Made by a program: the position numbers and the translations under genes. Shown one piece after another: positions 1 through 8,729 of a stretch of 64,000 bases of DNA. The DNA lies in NCBI RefSeq assembly GCF_000429325.1, contig NZ_AUBQ01000014.1, positions 1-64,000 on the forward strand. Reading direction: 5' to 3'. The stretch comes from Fundidesulfovibrio putealis DSM 16056 (GTDB lineage: Bacteria; Desulfobacterota; Desulfovibrionia; Desulfovibrionales; Desulfovibrionaceae). Within the stretch, counting starts at the first letter, position 1, and every line of letters starts with the position of its first letter. Under the pieces are notes generated by a model, which did no database searches, had not been told where the DNA came from, and worked only from the letters and a program-made list of their open reading frames with translations.

Positions 1-107
1 TCTTGCTGAAACCCGCTTGATCCGAAGACCAAGGGGTGTGGCTGTCTTATTCACCCGACTCGCTATTTAATTGTCAAAGACCTTGTTCCGCGCCTTTCGT
101 GCGGCGG
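1..107 (-). other. rRNA operon leader with boxA-like antitermination element
   Basis: Read on the minus strand, positions 82-61 carry GGTCTTTGACAATTAAATAG, which closely resembles the boxA region found before bacterial 16S rRNA genes. It lies directly downstream of a set of strong tandem promoters and no protein gene follows, so the 16S gene should begin beyond the left edge. The rRNA gene itself is not in the window, so this is an inference from leader and promoter structure. Confidence 0.7.
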
Positions 108-113
108 AGGAGT

Positions 114-142
114 TAACTACTCCCGCCCCGCGGCGCCGTCAA
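114..142 (-). promoter_or_regulatory. rRNA promoter, proximal copy
   Basis: On the minus strand there is a -35 TTGACG (142-137), a 17-base GC-rich spacer and a -10 TAGTTA (119-114), giving a start near 107. It is the copy closest to the rRNA leader. Confidence 0.7.
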
Positions 143-218
143 CGATTATTTTCACTCTCGCCGACTTTTCTTCCCGCTGCCGTCGCGGCCCTCAGGGCCT
201 CTTCGTCAGCGGAGGAGC

Positions 219-247
219 TTTCTACTTCCAGGCGGCTCCCGTGTCAA
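219..247 (-). promoter_or_regulatory. rRNA promoter, second copy
   Basis: Minus strand: -35 TTGACA (247-242), 17-base spacer, -10 TAGAAA (224-219). The -35 follows AGTTGT, as in the third copy, and the discriminator is GCTCC-like. It lies in a repeat unit of about 94 bp shared with the third copy. Confidence 0.75.
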
Positions 248-312
248 CAACTTCTTTCGAAGTCCGTCAACTTTTCCCGCCGCCGAAGCAACGCTTCGTC
301 AGCGGGAGGGGA

Positions 313-341
313 CTTCTACGTGCGCGCCCCGTTCCCGTCAA
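313..341 (-). promoter_or_regulatory. rRNA promoter, third copy
   Basis: Minus strand: -35 TTGACG (341-336), 17-base spacer, -10 TAGAAG (318-313), preceded by an A-rich GAAAAAAGTTG stretch that could serve as an UP element. It is offset by exactly 94 bp from the second copy in both hexamers. Confidence 0.75.
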
Positions 342-497
342 CAACTTTTTTCATCGTCGCTGACTTTTCGTCCCCGCCGCATCGCAGCGCGAACACCCGG
401 AGCACCCACCAGAGTGCCGCCTCGTCTCCAAGATCAGTTGTAAAAGAGCTTTCCGTCCCCGCCCGCAGCAACTCGCGTCCCCGCAGGCAGAAGGGGG

Positions 498-526
498 CTT
501 TTAGAGACATGGCGGGCAAAGGTCAA
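498..526 (-). promoter_or_regulatory. rRNA promoter, distal copy
   Basis: Minus strand: -35 TTGACC (526-521), 17-base spacer, -10 TAAAAG (503-498). It has the same 17-base geometry as the three proximal copies and points at the same leader. The stretch 142-498 holds only the promoter repeats and no believable gene. Confidence 0.6.
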
Positions 527-595
527 CACCTTTTCGGAATTTTTCCCAAACTTCTTCCCGCCACAAGCCCCCGACACCCCCCTCTTCCAAGCCTG

Positions 596-690
596 CTAGA
601 ACTCCAAGTGCTTGTACGTCCTGGGGAACGCGATCACGTCGCGGATGTTGGTCACGCCTGATATTACCATAACACGCAGCGCTCCTTTTA
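596..690 (-). pseudogene. 3' remnant of a class II aminoacyl-tRNA synthetase, probably AsnRS
   Basis: The minus strand from about 682 to the TAG at 598-596 encodes a peptide with SGVTNIRDVIAFPRT followed by YKHLEF and stop. NIRDVI-x-FPRT a few residues before the stop is the usual end of asparaginyl-tRNA synthetases and is close to AspRS motif 3 surroundings. Upstream, the expected GFGLG-ER motif 3 is not recoverable in a single frame; ERC-like residues appear only after a frame change near 670-685. I read it as a decayed gene end. The stretch 690-1128 continues GC-rich without any gene I can support. Confidence 0.4.
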
Positions 691-1128
691 TCCACAGCAA
701 TCGCGGGAAAGCCGGGACCGGGAAGCTGAAACTGTTGCCAAAGCCGCGAAGTTCCCACGCGGGCCCCGCTTCATGAACCGGCGAATACGTTTGAAGACCT
801 GGCGTACGATTCAGGCAGCACCGCTCGCGCGTCCGCTCATGCGCTTGCCTGACCGCACTCTCGGCGGCAGGAGCCCCGGGAGCATACCGGAACGCGCGTC
901 TGCGCCACGCAAGGCGAACACCAGTACCTCAGTTGCCTTACGCGCACGCAATCTGAAGTCCCGGACGGCTTGGAGCAGAGCAGCAGCCTCGCCCCCCTTC
1001 GTGTGCATCTGTATGCCAAGCAGCGGCTGTTGCCCGTAGCGTCCTCCTGCACGCGCCCGCGCGCGGCCTGTCCACGCTCTCGCCGCTGAAGAAGATGAAT
1101 CCATACTCGCGCGCGCCCGCGCGCAATC

Positions 1129-1154
1129 AAAAAACTCTTATGCATGGCGCATAA
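1129..1154 (-). terminator. candidate terminator of the SQR-like operon
   Basis: On the minus strand TTATGC (1154-1149) and GCATAA (1143-1138) form a short hairpin followed by GAG and a T6 run (1134-1129). It lies about 105 bp downstream of the response regulator stop. A larger imperfect GC-rich hairpin at 1160-1194 lies just before it. The stem is short, hence modest confidence. Confidence 0.45.
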
Positions 1155-1258
1155 CGGCGAAGGCGCGGACCTCCGTTTCGGGAAGCCCGCGCCTTGCGGT
1201 ATCATCTTGCCGGACGCATCCGACATGTCATCTCTACAGGCCCCTTCAGGCCATCACC

Positions 1259-1615
1259 CTACTCGCCCAGCATTTCCTTGACGAGCTTCAGGGTCTTCTC
1301 GGTGTCCACGGGCTTGGTGAGCACGGGGACGTTCTTGGTGAGCACGGGCGGACGGGGTCCGACGCCGCTGATCACGATGACCGGGATCTCGGCCAGTTGG
1401 GGTTCCTGGCGCAGCTTCACGTAGAACAGGGTGCCGCCTCGGGCGGGCATGTCCATGTCCAGGGTGATGAGGTCCGGCGTGTGGACCTGGGCCATTTCCA
1501 GACCTTCGACGCCGTTCTTGGCGCCGACGGTGGCATAGCCGGCCTCTTCAAAGACGTCCTTGAGATACGAGATGATCTCGGGATCGTCGTCGATGATGAG
1601 GATCTTCTTGGCCAT
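1259..1615 (-). CDS. single-domain response regulator (CheY-like)
   Basis: This is a 118-residue stand-alone receiver domain with no output domain. The acidic pocket (IIDDD, residues 7-11), the phosphorylatable Asp53 in LDMDMP and the LTKP lysine near residue 102 are all present, so it should be phospho-competent. It is the last gene of a three-gene minus-strand set after the DUF1641 protein (37-bp gap), preceded by GAGGTAACT as ribosome binding site. It probably acts by protein contact. The cognate kinase is not in view and its link to sulfide/quinone chemistry is inferred only from context. Confidence 0.9.
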   Translation of the reverse strand: MAKKILIIDDDPEIISYLKDVFEEAGYATVGAKNGVEGLEMAQVHTPDLITLDMDMPARGGTLFYVKLRQEPQLAEIPVIVISGVGPRPPVLTKNVPVLTKPVDTEKTLKLVKEMLGE

Positions 1616-1653
1616 AGTTACCTCGCGTTTTCGCGGCTACGCCGCTTTGTAGA

Positions 1654-2301
1654 TTATTTCAGCTTGCCCAGGGCCTTGACCATTTCCATGGCCACGCCGA
1701 TGCCGTCCTTGACCTCGGAGTTGGACAGAGCGCCAACCACTCCGAACATGCCCACCGGCTTGGCGTTGGCCAGGTCGATGTTCGCGGGCATATCGGTGAG
1801 CTTCTCCAGGAGTTCGAGCATCTTGGGGTCGCTCATCTTCTTCAGCAGACCGATGAGCACCACGAAGCTGTCGCCCATGGCCTCGATGTCCTCGGGGCCG
1901 TAGTGCTGCGCGATCTTTCCGCGCACTTCCAGCATGGCTTCGTAGGTGCGGAACACGCCCTTCTGCTCCAGGGTGCCCAGGTAGCGCACGGTGTTGTGCA
2001 GTGCGCTCTTCATCATCGGCTCCATGGTGTGCCACATGTCGATGATGGTCTCGAGAGCTTCCAGGGCCCAGGTCAGGTTCTTCACGTTGACAAGGAGCTT
2101 CTTGAACAGAGGCATCAGGTCTTCCAGCTGGAAGCTGTCCTCCACGTCCTTGAATTCCTTGATGAGGGCGTAGAGAGCCTGCTTCATGATCGGGTTCAAG
2201 TCCCTGATCAAGTCGTCCATGGGCTCTCTGGCCTCGCGCATCACAGCCAGCTCGGCTTCTATCTTGCCGAGTTTTTCAAGAATAAGGTCCTCTTTGCTCA
2301 T
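1654..2301 (-). CDS. DUF1641 family protein
   Basis: This 215-residue, mostly helical, leucine/methionine-rich protein has no signal peptide or membrane segment. The pattern (LIRDLNPIMKQALYALIKEF, then a repeat of paired helices and a C-terminal GxxGALSNSEVKDGIG) fits DUF1641, a family often found beside sulfide:quinone reductases and formate dehydrogenases. The ATG at 2301 is chosen over a GTG two codons upstream because AGGAG sits 8 bases before it. The upstream flavoprotein ends 11 bp earlier, so the two are probably cotranslated; it may be an accessory or scaffold protein. Its function is unknown. Confidence 0.85.
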   Translation of the reverse strand: MSKEDLILEKLGKIEAELAVMREAREPMDDLIRDLNPIMKQALYALIKEFKDVEDSFQLEDLMPLFKKLLVNVKNLTWALEALETIIDMWHTMEPMMKSALHNTVRYLGTLEQKGVFRTYEAMLEVRGKIAQHYGPEDIEAMGDSFVVLIGLLKKMSDPKMLELLEKLTDMPANIDLANAKPVGMFGVVGALSNSEVKDGIGVAMEMVKALGKLK

Positions 2302-2312
2302 GGTCACTTCTC

Positions 2313-3548
2313 CTAGAAGCCGCCGGGGCGCTTTTTGCCGGCCATGAACATCTGAGGTTCGAGGGGCAGATCCTTACCCTTGAGCATCAGGTTGAAATAC
2401 ACCCACTTGAACATCATCTTGCCCCAGTAGTTCATGTAGGATTCTTCCAGCAGACCGAAGGGTCCGATGCCGGGGAACGGATACTTGCCCGGCAGAGGCT
2501 CGACCTTGTAGTTGAAGTCGATGAGCGCGGCTTTCTCGTAGCCGGTGACGATGAAGCAGTTGGAGTGGCCGTCGAACTCGGGGCGCGGGGCCAGACCTTC
2601 GATGTCGCGATGCAGGTTCTCGGTCAGCACGTCCGCCTCGAAGTGGGTCACGGAACCGGCCTTGGAGGTGGGCACGTTGGTGGCGTCGCCCAGGATGTAC
2701 ATGTTCTCGTAATCCGGGGACTTCAGGGTGTAGTGGTCGGTCTTCATGTAGCCCATGGGATCGCCGATGTCGGAATCGATGATGACCTGGGAACCGAAGT
2801 TGGGCGGGATGGCCACCAGCAGATCGAACTCGACCTCGTCGCCCTTCATGGATTCCATCACGCCGCGCTCGGCGTCGACGGCCGCGATCTCGAAGTTGGG
2901 GACGATCTTGATGTTCTTCTCTTCGCAGATCTTGCCCAGGGCGGCGGCGGCCACAGGCTTGGTGAACGCGCCGGTAAGCGGCGTGACCAGTTCGATCTCG
3001 ATGTTGTGGCGGGTGCCTTCCATCGAGAAGAACCAGTCGGCCAGGAACAGCCACTCCAGGGGAGCGACCGGGCACTTGATGGGCATCTCGGCGATGTTCA
3101 GGCAGATCTTGCCCTTCTCGAAGCGGGCGAGCTTGTGGGCCAGGTCCACCGCGCCGTTGGGGGTGTAGAAATCGTGGATGTTCTTCTTCCAGCCGTCCAT
3201 CATGCCTTCGATCTCGCCGGGCATGATGCTGCAACCAGTGGCCACGACGATCCAGTCGTAGGAAACCTTGCTGTTGGTGGTGGTGACGACCTTGCCAACG
3301 GGGTCGATGTTGGTGATCTCTTCGTTGATGAAGTTCACGCCAGCCGGAATGAAGCTGGACAGAGGACGGATGCAGTCCTTGATGTCATAGATGCCGAAAG
3401 GCACGAAGAGCCAACCGGGCTGATAGTGGTTGACCGTGTTGCGGTCGATGATGGTGATCTGCCACTCTTTCTCATCCAGCTTCTGACGCATTTTGTTGGC
3501 GATTATGCAACCGCCGGCGCCGGCACCAAGAATAACAAGCTTTTTCAT
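2313..3548 (-). CDS. sulfide:quinone oxidoreductase-like FAD flavoprotein
   Basis: This 411-residue protein has an N-terminal FAD-binding GAGAGG motif (residues 8-13), a second dinucleotide region around VVATG, and the C-terminal GDATNVPTSKAGS segment typical of the SQR/FCC flavoprotein family (type III-like). Candidate redox cysteines lie in IKCPVAPLEW (middle) and SNCFIVTG (C-terminal third). The family oxidises sulfide to polysulfur species and reduces quinone at the membrane surface. It is the first gene of the set with DUF1641 and a CheY-like protein and is preceded by a sigma-54 promoter. A persulfide-handling role or another acceptor is possible. Confidence 0.85.
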   Translation of the reverse strand: MKKLVILGAGAGGCIIANKMRQKLDEKEWQITIIDRNTVNHYQPGWLFVPFGIYDIKDCIRPLSSFIPAGVNFINEEITNIDPVGKVVTTTNSKVSYDWIVVATGCSIMPGEIEGMMDGWKKNIHDFYTPNGAVDLAHKLARFEKGKICLNIAEMPIKCPVAPLEWLFLADWFFSMEGTRHNIEIELVTPLTGAFTKPVAAAALGKICEEKNIKIVPNFEIAAVDAERGVMESMKGDEVEFDLLVAIPPNFGSQVIIDSDIGDPMGYMKTDHYTLKSPDYENMYILGDATNVPTSKAGSVTHFEADVLTENLHRDIEGLAPRPEFDGHSNCFIVTGYEKAALIDFNYKVEPLPGKYPFPGIGPFGLLEESYMNYWGKMMFKWVYFNLMLKGKDLPLEPQMFMAGKKRPGGF

Positions 3549-3639
3549 GTCCTAACGGCTCCTCTAGTGGTTTGAAACCTAGGTCGACGTTGTCCTCCAA
3601 GCGTCCTTGGAGAGTCCCCAATCCACGTGACCCCACTAA

Positions 3640-3655
3640 AGCAGACGCCGTGCCA
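3640..3655 (-). promoter_or_regulatory. sigma-54 promoter of the SQR-like operon
   Basis: On the minus strand the sequence TGGCACGGCGTCTGCT has the invariant GG and GC separated by 10 bases. The -24 part is a perfect TGGCACG and the -12 part is CTGCT against TTGCW. Predicted start is near 3629, about 80 bases before the ATG at 3548. The rest of the 455-bp gap up to nuoA (3549-4003) shows no gene; the nuo promoter must lie in it but I cannot place it with confidence. Confidence 0.75.
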
Positions 3656-4003
3656 GAGCCTCACATTCACAATTACATCAACAAATTAAACAGGTTGCAT
3701 TGACAAGGGAGATACTCTACCCAAACCCAGGGCCGCAACATTGGTTGACGAAAGCTCTTTCGGGGGTCGCCTCAACCCACAGCCAGGGCCATCCCGCAGA
3801 GCTCGCAAAATACGTTGCGCCGTCAACTTTCGTTGCAGCAACAGCACATTGCCGACCGAGCGTCGCGAAAAGCAAAACGGCAAATTATCGCGGGCAAGTG
3901 TTCAAACCTTTCTTTTTCTTTACTCTCTCTCCCCGGTTGCGCTATACGTGGGTCATAATCGCCCCAGCTTTACGGCAGGGCGCGCAACCCAAGGACGCTC
4001 CGC

Positions 4004-4417
4004 ATGACACCCATCGACCCATCTATGACCACGGCCTTGTCGCCGTGGGAGCCGGGAGGCTTGGCCCTCACGGTGTTCTTCCTGCTGGTGGCGGGCCTTT
4101 TGGCGGTGATTCTGGTACTGACCCAGCTGGTGAACCCCGCAAAGAGTTCTCTGGAGAAGGACAGACCCTACGAATGCGGCGTGATCCCCACGCCTGAACC
4201 GTCCTTCCGCTACCCAGCGCCCTTCTCGCTGGTGGCCATGGTATTCCTGATCTTCGACGTGGAAACGGCCTTCATCTATACTTGGGCCGTGTCCTTCGAC
4301 GTAATGAGCGCCGCCAGCTTCATCGGCATCTCGGTGTTCATCGGCGTGCTGCTCTTAAGTCTTTGGTATCTTTGGCTCAAGGGAGGGCTCCAATGGGGTT
4401 CGGCCACCAGACCATGA
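4004..4417 (+). CDS. nuoA: NADH-quinone oxidoreductase subunit A
   Basis: This 137-residue membrane subunit of complex I has three hydrophobic segments. The conserved KPYECG-type loop is present as [10 protein letters not shown], followed by [19 protein letters not shown], the hallmark of NuoA. It opens the nuo operon; the next gene overlaps its end by 25 bp, so translation is coupled. The first ~20 residues before the first membrane helix are slightly longer than usual. Confidence 0.97.
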   Translation: MTPIDPSMTTALSPWEPGGLALTVFFLLVAGLLAVILVLTQLVNPAKSSLEKDRPYECGVIPTPEPSFRYPAPFSLVAMVFLIFDVETAFIYTWAVSFDVMSAASFIGISVFIGVLLLSLWYLWLKGGLQWGSATRP

Positions 4418-6810
4418 ACATGCCCGGATTCACGCCCGGCGCATCATCCACAACCGGCCAGCCCTCCAGCGTGGACCTGGCCCTGGACTGGTGCCGCGCC
4501 AACAGCCTGTGGCCCTTCTTCTTCGGCCTGTCCTGCTGCTTCGTGGAAGAAGCCACGGCCTTCACCGCCCGCTACGACATCGCCCGCTTCGGCTCCGAGG
4601 TGTTTCGCGGCTCCCCCAGGCAGAGCGACGTGCTGATCGTGTCCGGCACCATCTTCAAGAAGGTGGCCCCGGCGGTCCTGCGCCTCTATGAACAGATGAG
4701 CGGCCCCAAATGGGTCATCTCCATGGGGTCGTGCTCCAACACCGGCGGCATGTACGACGTGTACTCCGTGGTCCAGGGCGTGGACCAGATCCTGCCCGTG
4801 GACATCTACGTTCCCGGCTGTCCGCCCAAGCCCGAAGCCCTGCTGCACGGGCTGATGGCGCTTCAGGCGCGCGTGAAGACCGAGCGCCCCCTGCGCCCGA
4901 TTCTGGGACTTCCAGGCGGCAGCCAGGGCGGCAGGACTGAACATCTGGTGGACGGCGTCACCAAAAGCATGGACACGCGCGGCCCAGGCTTCGCAGGCAG
5001 CGCCGTGCGCGGGACTTCAGCGACCCCGCCGGGCTTTGAAGGCAACAGGTCGCGTCTGATGTGGACCCCGCCCGCCGCGCGCATCGAGATTTCAGAACCG
5101 GACAGGAGCCTCGCCGCCGAACTCCAGGAACGTTTCAGCCCGGAAATCGAGCAGGTCGAGCCGGTTTCGGACATGTCCACCCTGCTGGTCCCGGCGGACA
5201 AAGTTCATGCGGTGCTTGAGCACCTGAAGACCCGGCCCTCCTCACCCTTCCAGCGCCTGGAGGACCTGACCGCCATCGACGAGTCCGCGCGCCAGGCTAG
5301 GCAGGGCTACCCGGACTACCATCTGGTGTACACGCTGCTGGAGTTCCGCAAGGCCCGCAGGCTTCGCATCAAGGTGCCGCTCACGGGGAAATCCCCCCAG
5401 GCCGACAGCGTCACCGGGCTGTGGGGCTGCGCCGACTGGTACGAGCGCGAAGTGCGCGACATGTTCGGCATCGGCTTTGCGGGCAACGACGACCCCAAGC
5501 CGCTCATCCTTCCGCCCAACTGGCCGGGACACCCCCTGCGCAAGGACCATCCGCGCCGGGCCACCACCATGGCCCCGTTCACCCGCGCCGACCTCGCGGC
5601 GCTTGAGCCTGTGGACGCTGCCCAAATACTTCGCCGCCCCGTGGACGAGGAGGAGATGCTCCTCAACTTCGGCCCGCACCACTACGGCACCCACGGCGTG
5701 ATGCGCTACGTGCTGGCCCTGCACGGCGAGACCATCCGGGCCATGGACATCGAGATCGGCTACCACCACCGGGGCGTGGAGAAGATCGCCGAGCACCAGT
5801 CCTGGCACCAGTTCATCCCCTACACCGACCGGGTGGACTATCTGGCCGGAGTGGCCAACAACCTCTCCTACGTGCTCTCCGTGGAGAAGCTTGCCGGTAT
5901 CAAGGTGCCCGACCGGGCCGAGTACATCCGGGTGCTGCTGTGCGAGCTGTTCCGTTTGTCCAACCACCTGCTCTGGTACGGAACCCTGGTGCAGGACCTG
6001 GGCATGATGAGTGCCATCTTCTACAGCTTCCGCGAGCGCGAGACCATCCTGGACCTGATCGAGACCATCACCGGCGGCAGGCTGCACCCCTCGTGGCTGC
6101 GCATAGGCGGCGTGGCCCAGGACCTGCCGGAGGGCTGGCGCGAGAAGCTGGACGCCTTCATCAAGGTGTTCCCGGCGGCCATCAAAGAGTACGAGGCCCT
6201 CTTCAACAAGAACCCCATCTTCAAGGCCCGCACCATTGGGGTGACCCCCATGGACCGGCGCGAGGCCATGGAATGGGGCATCACCGGCCCCAACCTGCGC
6301 GCCTGCGGCGTGGACTGGGACCTGCGCAAGAAAATCCCCTACGGGGCCTACCCCGCCTTCAATTTCGACGTGCCCACGGCCCACGGCGGAGACTGCTTCT
6401 CGCGCTACACCGTGCGCATGGAGGAGATGCGCCAGAGCCTGCGCATCATCGAGCAGGCCGCGCGAGACATGCCCGGAGGGCGCGTGATCAGCGAGGATTC
6501 ACGCTACAGCCTGCCCGACAAGAAGGACTCGCTGAAAGACATCGAGAGCCTGATCCACCACTTCGTGAACGTGTCGCGCGGCCCCACCATCCCGCGCGGC
6601 GAGGTGTACCACGCCACGGAATCCCCGCGCGGCGAACAGGGCTACTACGTGGTGTCGGACGGTCTGGCCTCGCCCTACCGGCTGCACATCCGCTCGCCGG
6701 GCTTCGCCAACGTGCAGTCGCTCAGGCACTTCGTGCCGGGGCACACCATTCCGGACCTTGTGGCCACGCTGGCCTCCATCGACTACATCCTGCCCGATAT
6801 CGACCGGTAA
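4393..6810 (+). CDS. nuoBCD: fused NADH-quinone oxidoreductase subunits B, C and D
   Basis: A single open frame of 805 residues joins three complex I subunits. NuoB (about 1-165) has the N2 cluster cysteines Cys48, Cys49, Cys114 and Cys143 in LSCCFVE, GSCSN and [11 protein letters not shown] Gly/Pro/Arg-rich linker (about 165-235) follows. NuoC (about 240-390) has [15 protein letters not shown] and HPLRKDHP. NuoD (about 415-805) keeps the quinone-site His in GTHGV and Tyr in PYTDRVDYL. The ATG at 4393 is preferred because AGGGAGGG lies just upstream and it precedes the NuoB core. nuoCD fusions are common; a BCD triple fusion is rarer. It forms the peripheral arm that passes electrons to quinone. 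Confidence 0.95.
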   Translation: MGFGHQTMNMPGFTPGASSTTGQPSSVDLALDWCRANSLWPFFFGLSCCFVEEATAFTARYDIARFGSEVFRGSPRQSDVLIVSGTIFKKVAPAVLRLYEQMSGPKWVISMGSCSNTGGMYDVYSVVQGVDQILPVDIYVPGCPPKPEALLHGLMALQARVKTERPLRPILGLPGGSQGGRTEHLVDGVTKSMDTRGPGFAGSAVRGTSATPPGFEGNRSRLMWTPPAARIEISEPDRSLAAELQERFSPEIEQVEPVSDMSTLLVPADKVHAVLEHLKTRPSSPFQRLEDLTAIDESARQARQGYPDYHLVYTLLEFRKARRLRIKVPLTGKSPQADSVTGLWGCADWYEREVRDMFGIGFAGNDDPKPLILPPNWPGHPLRKDHPRRATTMAPFTRADLAALEPVDAAQILRRPVDEEEMLLNFGPHHYGTHGVMRYVLALHGETIRAMDIEIGYHHRGVEKIAEHQSWHQFIPYTDRVDYLAGVANNLSYVLSVEKLAGIKVPDRAEYIRVLLCELFRLSNHLLWYGTLVQDLGMMSAIFYSFRERETILDLIETITGGRLHPSWLRIGGVAQDLPEGWREKLDAFIKVFPAAIKEYEALFNKNPIFKARTIGVTPMDRREAMEWGITGPNLRACGVDWDLRKKIPYGAYPAFNFDVPTAHGGDCFSRYTVRMEEMRQSLRIIEQAARDMPGGRVISEDSRYSLPDKKDSLKDIESLIHHFVNVSRGPTIPRGEVYHATESPRGEQGYYVVSDGLASPYRLHIRSPGFANVQSLRHFVPGHTIPDLVATLASIDYILPDIDR

Positions 6811-6836
6811 CGGACAGGCAAGGAGATTTCGCGAGT

Positions 6837-7331
6837 ATGCTGCCGGAAGAACTGGAAAAAAGCCTGCACGACATGGTCACCCACACGGACCAGCCCCGCG
6901 AGATGGCCGTGGACGTGCTCTATGCCCTGCAGAACCACTTCGGCTACCTCTGCGACGAAGCCATAGAGGAGGCGGCCAGGCTCCTGGGCATGACCCCCAT
7001 GGAGGTGGACGAGCTGGCCACCTTCTACGATTTTCTCTACCGCGAGCCCGTGGGGCGCTACGTCATCCACGTCTGCGACGGTGTGGTGTGCTGGATGCAC
7101 CGGGTGGACGGCGTGTTCCGGCATTTGCAGGACAGCCTGGGCATCGATGTGGGCCAGACCACGCCCGACGGCATGTTCTCCATCCTGCCCACGGCCTGCA
7201 TCGGCGACTGCCAGAACGCTCCCGGAATGCTGGTCAACGGGAAATACTACGGCAGGCTCACCAACGAAAAAATCGACGCGATCCTCCACCGCCTGCGCGA
7301 GCACGGCGAAGAGATCGTGGTGTGCAGGTAA
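6837..7331 (+). CDS. nuoE: NADH-quinone oxidoreductase subunit E
   Basis: This 164-residue thioredoxin-like [2Fe-2S] subunit of the NADH module has the ligands CDGVVC and CIGDC, both intact. The ATG at 6837 follows AAGGAGAT at a good distance and matches the family N-terminus (helical bundle, then ferredoxin fold). It lies 26 bp after nuoBCD and 3 bp before nuoF. With NuoF and NuoG it forms the NADH-oxidising tip, so this complex I can use NADH, unlike the 11-subunit forms of some anaerobes. Confidence 0.95.
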   Translation: MLPEELEKSLHDMVTHTDQPREMAVDVLYALQNHFGYLCDEAIEEAARLLGMTPMEVDELATFYDFLYREPVGRYVIHVCDGVVCWMHRVDGVFRHLQDSLGIDVGQTTPDGMFSILPTACIGDCQNAPGMLVNGKYYGRLTNEKIDAILHRLREHGEEIVVCR

Positions 7332-7334
7332 GCC

Positions 7335-8729
7335 ATGTCAGAACTCGTTCTGTTTAAAAACCGCGGCAAGCGCCGCCACGTCTCACTGGACGAATACCGG
7401 GCCAACGGCGGCTACGCCGGGCTTGAAAAGGCCGTAAAGACCATGGCCCCGGCGGAGGTCACCAAGGCCGTGCTGGATTCGGGCCTGAAAGGACGCGGCG
7501 GCGCGGGCTTCCCCGCCGGGCGCAAATGGGGCGGCGTGCCCGCCGACAGCCCGCACCCGCGCTACGTGGTGTGCAACGCCGACGAGATGGAGCCGGGAAC
7601 CTTCAAGGACCGCATCATCATAAACGCCGACCCGCACCTCCTGATCGAGGGCATGATCCTGTCCGCCTACTCCATCGGCGGGGACAAGGGCGTCATCTTC
7701 ATCCGCCCCTCCTACGAACTGGAGGCGGAACTGCTGAGCATCGCCCTGGACGAAGCCAGGGGGGCCAACCTCCTGGGCGACAACATCCTGGGCACGGACT
7801 TCAGCTTCGACATCATCGTGCACCGAAGCGGAGGCCGCTACATCTGCGGCGAATCCGGCTCGCAGCAGCGCGCCATCATGGGCGTTCGCCCAAACCCCAT
7901 CGAGACCGGCTACCGCTCCGCCGTGCGCGGCCTGTGGGACAGGCCCACCATCGTCAACAACGTGGAAACCCTGTCCAACGTTCCGGGCATCATCCGAAAC
8001 GGCGTGGAATGGTTCAAAGGGCTCTCGGCCATAGACGGCGGCGACGGCAACAAGCTCTATCCCGTGAGCGGCATGGTGGCCAACCCGGACTGCTTCGAAC
8101 TTCCCTGCGGGGTCACCCTGCGCCAGATAATCTTCGAGCACGCGGGCGGCATGCTCCCCGGAAAGACCTTCAAGGCCGCACTGCCCGGCGGCACCTCCAC
8201 CACCTTCATGCCGGAGCAGTTCCTGGATATCCCCATGGACTTCGATACGCTCAAGAATCACAACCTGCGCCTGGGAACAGGGGCGGTGATCGTCTTCGAC
8301 AAGGACACCTGCCTGGTGGCGGCCACACTCAACATGATGCACTACTTCGCCCGCGAATCCTGCGGCTGGTGCACCCCCTGCCGCGACGGCCTCCCCCTGG
8401 TGCTGGACCTCCTGGAGCGCATCGAGACCGGAACCGGCACGCAAGAGGACGTGGCAACCCTGCGCCGCACGGCGCAAGCCATGGAGTACGCCAACTGCGC
8501 CTTCGCCCCCGGAGCCGCCGCGCCGATCCTGGGACTGCTGGATTATTTCATGGACGAGGTCATGGAGCACATAACTTCCAAGGCCTGCCCCTTCGGGTCC
8601 CACGCCGCCCTGCCCTGGAGCGGGGACCCCTCTGCGGTCATCACCACCTGGCCCGGCGCTCCCGAAGGCAGCTGCCCCGGCGCGCGGCCCAGGCCAAAAC
8701 CGAGGCGGATCGTCTCATGCCCGATCTGA
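7335..8729 (+). CDS. nuoF: NADH-quinone oxidoreductase subunit F (NADH and FMN binding)
   Basis: This 464-residue subunit has the glycine-rich NADH site GRGGAGFPAGRKWGG (near 55-70), the FMN region with ADEMEPGTFKDR, and the N3 [4Fe-4S] motif ESCGWCTPCRDG plus a later NCAFAPGA cysteine. It accepts hydride from NADH and passes electrons through the FeS chain. The last 13 bp overlap nuoG. The extreme C-terminus is a Pro/Arg-rich tail outside the family core. Confidence 0.96.
   Translation: MSELVLFKNRGKRRHVSLDEYRANGGYAGLEKAVKTMAPAEVTKAVLDSGLKGRGGAGFPAGRKWGGVPADSPHPRYVVCNADEMEPGTFKDRIIINADPHLLIEGMILSAYSIGGDKGVIFIRPSYELEAELLSIALDEARGANLLGDNILGTDFSFDIIVHRSGGRYICGESGSQQRAIMGVRPNPIETGYRSAVRGLWDRPTIVNNVETLSNVPGIIRNGVEWFKGLSAIDGGDGNKLYPVSGMVANPDCFELPCGVTLRQIIFEHAGGMLPGKTFKAALPGGTSTTFMPEQFLDIPMDFDTLKNHNLRLGTGAVIVFDKDTCLVAATLNMMHYFARESCGWCTPCRDGLPLVLDLLERIETGTGTQEDVATLRRTAQAMEYANCAFAPGAAAPILGLLDYFMDEVMEHITSKACPFGSHAALPWSGDPSAVITTWPGAPEGSCPGARPRPKPRRIVSCPI

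Noticed and set aside
71-661. A 196-residue plus-strand frame across the rRNA promoter region
   Set aside because: It reads through four well-formed minus-strand promoters, starts with TTG without a ribosome site, and its composition follows the repeats.
1160-1194. Large imperfect hairpin after the response regulator
   Set aside because: Stem is interrupted and no T run follows directly; the smaller hairpin at 1129-1154 is a better terminator.
837-1226. Minus-strand frames upstream of the first terminator
   Set aside because: Three overlapping frames of similar quality, Arg/Ala/Gly-rich, with no motif or ribosome site; typical of open GC-rich sequence.
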